From assembly GCF_019745455.1 (NCBI RefSeq), contig NZ_JAIETD010000041.1, forward strand, positions 62,001-126,000: a stretch of 64,000 nt of DNA, read 5' to 3'. The position numbers and the translations under genes were made by a program. Below are positions 33,474-41,182 of this stretch, piece by piece; the stretch's first letter is position 1, and the number at the start of each line of letters is the position of its first letter. Source of the DNA: Methylobacterium sp. (GTDB taxonomy: Bacteria; Pseudomonadota; Alphaproteobacteria; Rhizobiales; Beijerinckiaceae). The notes under the pieces are model-generated. The model was not told where the DNA came from and did no database searches. It saw only the letters and a list, made by a program, of their open reading frames with translations.

Positions 33474-35693
33474 ATGTTCCGCAACGTTGTCCCGATCACT
33501 TCCGAGCTCATCAAGCAGCATGGCTTGACCCCGGAGGAGTACGAGCGCTTCCACGGCCTGATCGGCCGCGACCCGACGCTGACCGAGCTCGGCATCGTCT
33601 CGGCGATGTGGAACGAGCACTGCTCCTATAAGTCCTCGCGAAAGCACCTGCGCGGGTTGCCGACCACCGGTCCGCACGTGATCCAGGGGCCCGGCGAGAA
33701 TGCCGGCGTCATCGATATCGGCGACGGCCTGGCCTGCGTGTTCAAGATGGAGAGCCACAACCACCCAAGCTTCATCGAGCCCTATCAGGGCGCGGCGACC
33801 GGCGTCGGCGGCATTCTTCGCGACGTGTTCACGATGGGGGCTCGGCCGATCGCGGCTTTGAACGCCCTCCGCTTCGGTTCGCCTGACCATCCGCGCACCC
33901 GCCACCTCGTCTCGGGCGTGGTCGCTGGCATCGGCGGCTATGGCAATTCCTTCGGCGTGCCGACGGTCGGCGGGGCCGTCGGGTTCCATTCCCGCTATGA
34001 CGGCAACATCCTGGTCAACGCCATGGCGGTCGGCCTCGCGAGGACCGACGGAATCTTCTACGCGGCGGCCACCGGCATCGGGAATCCCATCGTCTATCTC
34101 GGCTCTAAGACCGGCCGCGACGGCATCCACGGCGCCAGCATGGCCTCGGCCGAGTTCGACGACTCATCCGAATCGAAGCGCCCGACGGTCCAGGTCGGCG
34201 ATCCCTTCGCGGAGAAGCTACTGCTCGAAGCCTGTCTCGAGCTGATGGCGTCCGGTGCCGTCATCGCGATCCAGGACATGGGCGCGGCCGGCCTCACCTG
34301 CTCGGCGGTCGAGATGGGCGCAAAGGGCGACCTCGGGGTCGAGCTTCACATCGAGAAGGTGCCGGCCCGCGAAGCCAACATGAGCGCCTACGAAATGATG
34401 CTCTCCGAGAGCCAGGAGCGGATGCTGATGGTGCTCAAGCCCGGCATGGAGGCGGAGGCCGAGGCCATCTTCGTGAAGTGGGGCCTCGATTTCGCGATCA
34501 TCGGGCATACGACCGATACCCTGCGTTTCGTGATCAAGCACGACGGCGAGGTCATGGCCGACCTGCCGATCAAGGAGCTCGGCGACGAGGCGCCGCTCTA
34601 CGACCGGCCGCACATCGCCAACACTCACCAGGCGGTGATCCCTGCCGCCGACGTGCCGGCGACCGTGGGCCATGCCGAGGCGCTGAAGCGACTCGTCGGA
34701 TCGCCGGACCTCTCGTCCAAGCGCTGGGTCTACGAACAATACGACCACTTCATTCTCGGCAATACCGTGCAGAAGCCCGGCGGCGACGCGGCAATCGTGC
34801 GGGTCGAGGACGGTCCCAAGGGCCTCGCCCTGACCTGCGACGTCACCCCACGCTATTGCGAGGCCGACCCGGTCGAGGGCGGCAGGCAGGCGGTGGCCGA
34901 GGCTTGGCGCAACATCACGGCCGTGGGCGGTCGGCCGCTCGCCATCACCGACAACCTCAATTTCGGCAACCCTGAAAAGCCCGAGGTGATGGGCCAGCTC
35001 GTGGGCTGTCTCAAGGGCATCGGCGAGGCCTGCCTGGCGCTCGACTTCCCCGTCGTGTCGGGCAACGTCTCGCTCTACAACGAGACCAACGGCATCGGCA
35101 TCCTGCCGACCCCGACCATCGGCGGCGTCGGCGTTCTCGACGATGTGACCCGCCACGCCACGATCGCGCTCAAGCAAGAGGGCGACGTGCTGGTGCTCGT
35201 CGGGGAGACGGAAGGCTGGCTCGGGCAGTCGGTCTACCTCGCGGTCATCGCCGGCCGCGAGGAGGGAGCTCCTCCCCGGGTCGATCTCGCGCAAGAGCGC
35301 CGCAACGGCGACTTCGTGCGCGGGCTCATCACCTCCGGGCGCGTCGACAGCGTCCATGACCTCTCCGATGGCGGCCTTGCCGTTGCACTCGCCGAGATGG
35401 CTTTGGCCGGGGGGCTCGGCGCCGCGCTGAGCGATGGACCTACGGATCTGCCGGCCCATGCCTGGCTCTTCGGCGAGGACCAGGGGCGGTACCTCCTGAG
35501 CACCAGCATGACGACGGCCCAGGACCTTCTCGCCCGTGCCGGCGAGCTCGGCATCGCGGCCGCGATCGTCGGCAGCGTCGGCGGCTATGGTTTGACCCTG
35601 CCGGGCGGCGAGACCATATCGCTGGCGGAGCTGCGCGAGGCCCATGAGGGCTGGCTTCCGAACTACATGGCGAGCCGGCCGGCCGCCGCCTGA
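33474..35693 (+). CDS. purL: Phosphoribosylformylglycinamidine synthase subunit PurL
   Basis: A 739-residue small-type PurL that, with PurS and PurQ, converts FGAR to FGAM in purine synthesis using ATP and glutamine-derived ammonia. [16 protein letters not shown] near residue 45, [14 protein letters not shown], and VGTGVGG-like metal sites ([20 protein letters not shown]) identify it. purS and purQ are not in the window. bolA follows after 18 bp. Confidence 0.96.
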   Translation: MFRNVVPITSELIKQHGLTPEEYERFHGLIGRDPTLTELGIVSAMWNEHCSYKSSRKHLRGLPTTGPHVIQGPGENAGVIDIGDGLACVFKMESHNHPSFIEPYQGAATGVGGILRDVFTMGARPIAALNALRFGSPDHPRTRHLVSGVVAGIGGYGNSFGVPTVGGAVGFHSRYDGNILVNAMAVGLARTDGIFYAAATGIGNPIVYLGSKTGRDGIHGASMASAEFDDSSESKRPTVQVGDPFAEKLLLEACLELMASGAVIAIQDMGAAGLTCSAVEMGAKGDLGVELHIEKVPAREANMSAYEMMLSESQERMLMVLKPGMEAEAEAIFVKWGLDFAIIGHTTDTLRFVIKHDGEVMADLPIKELGDEAPLYDRPHIANTHQAVIPAADVPATVGHAEALKRLVGSPDLSSKRWVYEQYDHFILGNTVQKPGGDAAIVRVEDGPKGLALTCDVTPRYCEADPVEGGRQAVAEAWRNITAVGGRPLAITDNLNFGNPEKPEVMGQLVGCLKGIGEACLALDFPVVSGNVSLYNETNGIGILPTPTIGGVGVLDDVTRHATIALKQEGDVLVLVGETEGWLGQSVYLAVIAGREEGAPPRVDLAQERRNGDFVRGLITSGRVDSVHDLSDGGLAVALAEMALAGGLGAALSDGPTDLPAHAWLFGEDQGRYLLSTSMTTAQDLLARAGELGIAAAIVGSVGGYGLTLPGGETISLAELREAHEGWLPNYMASRPAAA

Positions 35694-35711
35694 TCCCGAA
35701 GGAGAGATCCC

Positions 35712-35948
35712 ATGCCGATGGATGCGCGCGAGATCGAGGCGATGATCCGCGAGGCGCTGCCCGATGCGACGATCGAGATCAAGGATCTTGCCGGCGACGG
35801 CGACCATTACGCCGCCACTGTCATCTCCTCGGCCTTCAGGGGCAAGACGCGGGTGGCGCAGCACCAGCTCGTCTACGGTGCGCTCCAGGGGCGGATGGGG
35901 GGCGTGCTCCACGCCCTTGCGCTGACCACGGGCGTCCCGCAGGATTGA
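35712..35948 (+). CDS. bolA: BolA/IbaG-family protein
   Basis: A 78-residue BolA-type protein: EIEAMIREALPDATIEIKDL, DHYAATVISSAFRGKTRVAQHQLVY with the conserved His, then GVLHALALTT. These pair with CGFS monothiol glutaredoxins through a shared [2Fe-2S] cluster in iron sensing and cluster trafficking. The partner grxD is two genes downstream, which supports the pairing. Confidence 0.92.
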   Translation: MPMDAREIEAMIREALPDATIEIKDLAGDGDHYAATVISSAFRGKTRVAQHQLVYGALQGRMGGVLHALALTTGVPQD

Positions 35949-35970
35949 CGGGTATCAGCAGGGCGTCCCG

Positions 35971-36465
35971 ATGGACCAGCCGAGCCTCTACGACGACGAC
36001 ATCGTGACCTGGGCCGAGCAGCAGGCGGCGGCGGTGCGGGAACTCGCGCGCCGTCCCGATCTCTCCAACATGCTCGATTGGGAAAACGTCGCCGAGGAGA
36101 TCGAGAGCGTGGGGCGGTCTCATATCCGTGCGGTCGAAGGGCTGCTGATCCAGACTCTCGCTCACCTCCTGAAGCGCATCTCGGCTCCGCTTGCACCGGC
36201 AAGCATGCACTGGCGAGAGGAAATCGCGACGTTTCAGGCAACTGCATGGAACGCCTATGAGCCGTCGATGCGTCAGAGACTGAACTGGTACAGGATCTGG
36301 AAGACCGCGCTCACCGCAGCGGAAGCCGGCCTGGGCGCTTTTGGAAATCAACTTCTTCCCGGCCTACCCAAGGCTTGCCCGATCGACCCTGAGGACCTTC
36401 TCGCGGAGCGCTTCGATATCGATCGCGCTCTGCATACGCTTGCCGCCTCGGTTGCACGACGCTGA
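35971..36465 (+). CDS. DUF29 domain protein
   Basis: A 164-residue soluble protein of the DUF29 family, function unknown. The start LYDDDIVTWAEQQAAAVRELA and the block NMLDWENVAEEIESVG are the family hallmarks. DUF29 genes are scattered and often multicopy in cyanobacteria and alphaproteobacteria. Here it lies between bolA and grxD on the same strand (22 and 41 bp gaps), splitting a normally adjacent pair. Confidence 0.88.
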   Translation: MDQPSLYDDDIVTWAEQQAAAVRELARRPDLSNMLDWENVAEEIESVGRSHIRAVEGLLIQTLAHLLKRISAPLAPASMHWREEIATFQATAWNAYEPSMRQRLNWYRIWKTALTAAEAGLGAFGNQLLPGLPKACPIDPEDLLAERFDIDRALHTLAASVARR

Positions 36466-36506
36466 TCGAGACCGCACATACCATGACGACAGACAAGGAT
36501 TGAGCA

Positions 36507-36845
36507 ATGACCGACGTCAACACCACAATCAGGAACGAGATCGACTCCCAGGACGTGGTCGTGTTCATGAAGGGCACGCCGCAATTCCCGATGTGCGGCT
36601 TCTCCGGGCAGGTCGTCCAGATCCTCAACTACCTCGAAGTGCCGTTCAAGGGCGTGAACGTCCTCGACGACATGGCGGTCCGCGACGGTATCAAGGCCTT
36701 TTCGAACTGGCCGACGATCCCGCAGATCTACGTGAAGGGCGAGTTCGTCGGCGGCTGCGACATCACCCGCGAGATGTTCCAGTCCGGCGAGCTGCAGCAG
36801 TTCCTCTCCGAGAAGGGCGTGCCGGTGAAGGCCACTGCTGCGTGA
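36507..36845 (+). CDS. grxD: Monothiol glutaredoxin Grx4 type
   Basis: A 112-residue glutaredoxin with the CGFS active site ([13 protein letters not shown], about 28-40), [19 protein letters not shown] and a GSH-binding region. Such proteins carry a [2Fe-2S] cluster with glutathione and hand it to BolA or apo-enzymes. Good length and clean start. Confidence 0.95.
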   Translation: MTDVNTTIRNEIDSQDVVVFMKGTPQFPMCGFSGQVVQILNYLEVPFKGVNVLDDMAVRDGIKAFSNWPTIPQIYVKGEFVGGCDITREMFQSGELQQFLSEKGVPVKATAA

Positions 36846-36991
36846 GGCGCCTCCATCGCTGCCGCCCGTCTCCGTCATGGAGCGTGCGGCAGCGCTCTTG
36901 ACCTGTCCTCTCCTGCCTCGCGGCCCGGCACGATTTCGCCATTGTTGAGCCTTAGCCGTTTCCCCCGCGGTGCTCAGCGAAGGATCCGGTT

Positions 36992-37021
36992 AACCGTCCG
37001 TTTACGGTTACCGGTAACCTT
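36992..37021. promoter_or_regulatory. CtrA-like box and GGTTACC palindrome upstream of DUF882 gene
   Basis: TTAA-CCGTCCG-TTTAC (36992-37007) is one base off the CtrA consensus TTAA-N7-TTAAC. It abuts a perfect 14-bp palindrome GGTTACCGGTAACC (37008-37021), and GGTTAACC also occurs at 36990-36997. About 60 bp before the ATG at 37083. Confidence 0.4.
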
Positions 37022-37082
37022 GCGGTCACTATGATGTCCGGCGCCATGCGCGGTGCGGCAAAGGTTGGGGACCATCGGGCAC

Positions 37083-38597
37083 ATGAAGACGCGAGACCGA
37101 GCGCCAACCGCCGTCCGTCGCCGCCGTCTGGTCAGCCGCTCCGTCGCATTGATGTCCGGCATCGCCGCTCTTCTCATCGGGGGCGCGAGCGGAACGCAGG
37201 ATGCGGTCGCCAACGGCGACACTCGTACCCTCTCGATCTTCCATTCCCACACCAAGGAGAGCGCGACCGTCACGTTCAAACGCGACGGGCGCTACGATAA
37301 GGCCGCTCTTGAGCAGCTGAATTGGTTGCTGCGCGATTGGCGCGTCGACGAGCCGACTAAGATGGACCCCCGCCTGTTCGATACCGTGTGGGAAGCCTAC
37401 CGCTCGGTCGGTTCGTCGGAACCGATCACCGTGGTCTCGGCCTATCGCTCGCCCGGCACGAACTCGATGCTGCGCCGACGCTCGCGCGGGGTCGCCGAGT
37501 TCAGCCAGCACACGCTCGGCAAGGCGATGGACTTCTACCTCCCCGACGTCTCGGTCGACCGCATCCGCGCGGTCGGCATGCAGATGCAGCGCGGCGGCGT
37601 CGGCTGGTATCCGCATGCGGGCTCGCCTTTCGTCCATCTCGATGTCGGTTCGGTCCGGTCTTGGCCGCGCATGAGCCACGACCAGCTCGCCCGGCTGTTT
37701 CCGGACGGCCGCACCGTCCATCTGCCGACCGACAACCGTCCTCTTCCCCGCTACGAGGAGGCCCGCGCCGAGATCCTGGCGCGCGGCGGCACCGTCCTCG
37801 GCCAGACCCAGTACGCGGGCGCATCGGACGAGGACGAGGGTCCGAGCCTGAAGGGCTTCTTCGCAGGCCTGTTCGGAAGCAGCGGTCGCTCGAACGACTC
37901 GCAAGCCGCGGCGCCGTCCCCCGCGAAGGCGCGGAGCAGGGCTTCGGTCATGGTCGCCAGCGCGGATCCGGAGGACGCCGTCGGCACGCGCGCCGCCCTC
38001 GCCTATGCGGCGAGCCCCGATACCGGAAAGGCTGATTCCCTCCGCCGCGACGGACGCGATACGCGAAGCCTGCTCACCGCCGAGACGGCTGCCCCGACCT
38101 CACCCAAGGATACCCTCCAGGCCATCATGCCGGCACCGCCGCGCCGGCCTGCCGAGTTCGCCGCCGTCGCTGCCGCCCTGGCGATGCCGTTGCCACCGCC
38201 GCGTCCCGCGGTGCAGGTCGCCTCGCTTGGTACGGCAGCTCTTGGTGCGACAGCTCCTGGAACGTCCGGCATGGCTAATGTCGTGCCGCTGCGTTCTTCG
38301 GCGCCACCACCCGCTCCGGAGCCCGACCCGCTTCCCGTCTCCGCCCGCCTGCCTGCCGATGCCGACCCGCGCGCGCAATTGCGCTGGCTCTTCGCCGTGG
38401 CCGTGGCCCAGTCGATCGACCGGTCGGCACCCGTTGTTCATCTCGCCGTCGCCCATCCGCGCGCCGATGGAGCGCCGGCAGGCCTCGTCGGCCGGCCCGC
38501 CGACGCAATCGCCACGCGATTCTCGACGCAGGGCGCCCAAACGCCGGGAACGGCGCGCTTCTCAGGGTCGGCGACACAGGCGATCGTGCCTCGCTGA
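37083..38597 (+). CDS. DUF882 / M15-like murein peptidase
   Basis: About 504 residues. A basic N-terminus and one hydrophobic segment (SVALMSGIAALLIGGASG) look like a twin-Arg-type or uncleaved signal. The DUF882/Peptidase_M15A domain follows (about 55-200) with zinc-site motifs SQHTLGKAMDF and FVHLDVG. These enzymes act on peptidoglycan cross-links in the periplasm. The rest is a long Ala/Pro-rich low-complexity tail. ATG 37083 (KTRDRAPT) is preferred to 37053. A CtrA-like site upstream hints at cell-cycle control. Confidence 0.85.
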   Translation: MKTRDRAPTAVRRRRLVSRSVALMSGIAALLIGGASGTQDAVANGDTRTLSIFHSHTKESATVTFKRDGRYDKAALEQLNWLLRDWRVDEPTKMDPRLFDTVWEAYRSVGSSEPITVVSAYRSPGTNSMLRRRSRGVAEFSQHTLGKAMDFYLPDVSVDRIRAVGMQMQRGGVGWYPHAGSPFVHLDVGSVRSWPRMSHDQLARLFPDGRTVHLPTDNRPLPRYEEARAEILARGGTVLGQTQYAGASDEDEGPSLKGFFAGLFGSSGRSNDSQAAAPSPAKARSRASVMVASADPEDAVGTRAALAYAASPDTGKADSLRRDGRDTRSLLTAETAAPTSPKDTLQAIMPAPPRRPAEFAAVAAALAMPLPPPRPAVQVASLGTAALGATAPGTSGMANVVPLRSSAPPPAPEPDPLPVSARLPADADPRAQLRWLFAVAVAQSIDRSAPVVHLAVAHPRADGAPAGLVGRPADAIATRFSTQGAQTPGTARFSGSATQAIVPR

Positions 38598-38604
38598 TAG
38601 CGAA

Positions 38605-38637
38605 GATCGGACCTGCTCCGGGTAGCAGGTTGCGATC
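38605..38637 (+). terminator. Hairpin after DUF882 gene
   Basis: ACCTGCT-CCGGGT-AGCAGGT extended by GATCG/CGATC with small bulges, 8 bp past the stop. No T run; terminator or leader structure of the next gene. Confidence 0.4.
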
Positions 38638-38718
38638 TGTCGGCGTCCCGAAGGCGAGCGGCATGAACTCGACATCGCCGGGGATGCCAGAACCAACTCC
38701 GTAAGACGGAGGTCCGCC

Positions 38719-39876
38719 GTGTCGCGTTTCAGTTTCACCACCACGCGCTCGATCGTCTTCGAAGCGGGCGCGAGCGCCCGGATTGCCGAGATCCTCGGGA
38801 CGACCCTCGGGAATCGCATCCTCCTCCTCACCGACGCGGCTTTGCGCGGTCTCGGCCTCCTTGAGCCGGCCCTCGCGAGCTTGCGCGCCGCCGGCATCGA
38901 TGTGGCGATCTACGACGGCGTCGATTCCGATCCGCCGGAGATCAACGTCGTCGAGGCCGTTGAGCTCGCGAAGACGCACGAAGCCACCGGAATCCTCGCG
39001 ATCGGCGGGGGCTCCCCGATGGACGTCGCCAAGCTCGTGGCCCTCACCGCGGGCAGCGGGGAGAGGCTACGGGACATCTACGGCGTCGGCTTGGCCAAGG
39101 GGCCGCGGCTCCCCCTCGTGCTCGTGCCGACCACGGCCGGGACCGGGTCCGAGGTCACGCCGATTGCGATCGTCACCACCGGGGAGGCCGAGAAGAAGGG
39201 AGTGGTCTCGCCCTGGCTGTTGCCGGACGTCGCCGTGCTGGACGCCGACCTCACCCTCGGCCTTCCGTCCCACGTGACCGCCGCCACCGGCATCGACGCG
39301 ATGGTCCACGCCATCGAGGCCTACACCTCGGCTTCACCGAACAACAATCCGATCTCGCGCGCCCTGGCCCGACAAGCCCTTCGGCTCCTCGGAGCCAATA
39401 TCAGGACCGCAACCCTGACAGGCGGCGACCGCGAGGCGCGGGGCGGGATGCTTCTCGGATCGCTTCTGGCGGGCCAGGCCTTCGCCAACTCGCCGGTCGC
39501 CGCGGTGCACGCGCTGGCCTATCCCATCGGCGGCCACTTTCACGTCCCTCACGGGTTGTCGAACGCCCTCGTCCTCCCGCATGTCCTACGCTTCAACCGC
39601 GAGGCCGTCGGAGAGGCCTATGCGGAGATCGCCGCCGACCTGTTCCCCGAACTCGCGGGACGAATTCCCTCAGAGCGCACGAAGGGGTTCATCGACGGAG
39701 TGGAGCAGCTCAGCCGGGGACTCGGCCTGCCCCACACCCTGCGTGAGGTCGGCATCGGGCCTGAAGCCCTGCCGAAGCTGGCAAGCGACGCGATGAATCA
39801 GACGCGCCTCCTCGTGAACAACCCGCGTGTTCTGACCGAACCCGACGCCCTCGCGATCTATACCGCTGCCCTGTGA
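38719..39876 (+). CDS. Iron-containing alcohol dehydrogenase
   Basis: A 385-residue group III (iron-activated) alcohol dehydrogenase that interconverts alcohols and aldehydes with NAD(P). IGGGSPMDVAKLVAL binds the nucleotide, TTAGTGSEVTP follows, and metal ligands are in GIDAMVHAIEAY and the HALAYPIGGHFHVPHGLSNA stretch. The start is a GTG with GACGGAGG upstream. It converges on the threonine aldolase gene with a 37-bp gap. Substrate not identifiable. Confidence 0.92.
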   Translation: MSRFSFTTTRSIVFEAGASARIAEILGTTLGNRILLLTDAALRGLGLLEPALASLRAAGIDVAIYDGVDSDPPEINVVEAVELAKTHEATGILAIGGGSPMDVAKLVALTAGSGERLRDIYGVGLAKGPRLPLVLVPTTAGTGSEVTPIAIVTTGEAEKKGVVSPWLLPDVAVLDADLTLGLPSHVTAATGIDAMVHAIEAYTSASPNNNPISRALARQALRLLGANIRTATLTGGDREARGGMLLGSLLAGQAFANSPVAAVHALAYPIGGHFHVPHGLSNALVLPHVLRFNREAVGEAYAEIAADLFPELAGRIPSERTKGFIDGVEQLSRGLGLPHTLREVGIGPEALPKLASDAMNQTRLLVNNPRVLTEPDALAIYTAAL

Positions 39877-39913
39877 TCCAACGTCGTACACAAGTGATAG
39901 CGCGTCCTTGCCG

Positions 39914-40957
39914 CTATACCGTATCTCGAGCCTCCGCGGCCTTGGCGCGGATGACGTCGGCCGCCCGCTCGACGCCGGCGCGGTCGACGTCGAGATGGGT
40001 CGTTGCGCGGATCTGGTAGCCGCCGATCGCACGCACGCGGATGTCCTCGGTGAGGCAGGCGCGGGCGAACTCGGCCGCGGTGACCCCGAGGCCTTCGACC
40101 GAGAAGCACAGGATGTTCGACTGGCCCGCCGTCGGATCGAAGGCGAGGCCTGGGAGGTCGGCGATCCGGTCGTGGAGCAGGCGGATATGGGCATTGTCGA
40201 TGCTGAGCTGTTCGACGTGATGGTCGAGGGCGTAGAGTCCTGCCGCCGCGAGTACGCCTGACTGGCGCATGGCGCCGCCGAGCCGGTACTTCCAGCGCCA
40301 GGCCTCGACGATGAACTTTTCCGAGCCGCACAGAACGGCGCCGACCGGGCAGCCGAGACCCTTGCTGAGGTCGAGCCAGACGCTGTCGAAGCCTTCCGCG
40401 TATTCGGCTGCCGGTATGCCCGTGGCGGCGACGGCGTTGAGAAGGCGGGCGCCGTCGATATGCGCTATCAATCCCTGGTCATGGGCGATGTCGCGGATGC
40501 GGCGCATGTCCTCCAGACGCCAGACCGAGCCGCCGCTGAAGCTCGTCGTCTGCTCCACCGAGACCAGCGCTGAACGCGGCGCCGTCCGCCCGGGCATGCG
40601 GATTGCCGCCTCGAAGGCCTCCGGCGTGTAGATGCCGGCGGGCGTTCGCAGGGGCGCGACTGAAACACCGCCGATGGCGGCGGCGCCCGCGGCCTCGGTG
40701 TTGTAGATGTGGGACTGGTCGTCGACGATGATCTCGTCGCCCGCTCGCGTCTGGACCAGGATCGAGACGAGGTTGCACATGGTCCCCGATGGCATGAACA
40801 CGCCGTCGGCCTGGCCGAGCAGCGCTGCGACGCGGGCGCAGAGCTCGCGCGTCGTCGGGTCATCGTTCGACTGCTCGTCGCCCACGACCGCCCGGGCCAT
40901 CGCCTCGCGCATTCCTTGTGTCGGCCGCGTCTGCGTATCGCTGTAGAGGTCGATCAT
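39914..40957 (-). CDS. ltaE: Low-specificity L-threonine aldolase
   Basis: A 347-residue PLP enzyme that cleaves threonine/allo-threonine to glycine and acetaldehyde. The LtaE signature is clear: DLYSDTQTRPTQGMREAM at the start, FMPSGTMCNLV, AHIDGARLLNA and the Schiff-base Lys in LDLSKGLGCPVG. It is closer to classical LtaE than the aldolase at 24946. Divergent from the FAD dehydrogenase gene. Confidence 0.94.
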   Translation of the reverse strand: MIDLYSDTQTRPTQGMREAMARAVVGDEQSNDDPTTRELCARVAALLGQADGVFMPSGTMCNLVSILVQTRAGDEIIVDDQSHIYNTEAAGAAAIGGVSVAPLRTPAGIYTPEAFEAAIRMPGRTAPRSALVSVEQTTSFSGGSVWRLEDMRRIRDIAHDQGLIAHIDGARLLNAVAATGIPAAEYAEGFDSVWLDLSKGLGCPVGAVLCGSEKFIVEAWRWKYRLGGAMRQSGVLAAAGLYALDHHVEQLSIDNAHIRLLHDRIADLPGLAFDPTAGQSNILCFSVEGLGVTAAEFARACLTEDIRVRAIGGYQIRATTHLDVDRAGVERAADVIRAKAAEARDTV

Positions 40958-41182
40958 CCTGGGGTGTCCCTCGGCTCACCGGACTGGGCGTGGTTCGGGG
41001 CGGTTTAGCCGTCTCGGATCGACTGGACCATGCATCCGGTGATCCCGACTCTGCCGACGACCGACGACGAAGAGGGGCGGGACCGATCGCCGCTTCCGTG
41101 TTCCCGCTTCTGGAATACCGTATTACGTAGACGGCGACCGACAAGACAATTCGCGTGCATCAGGCTTCGAGGACGGCGACCG

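Noticed and set aside
41114-41124. AATAC-C-GTATT inverted repeat in the ltaE/dehydrogenase divergent region as an operator
   Set aside because: Only 5-bp arms and no regulator gene nearby; too weak to list.
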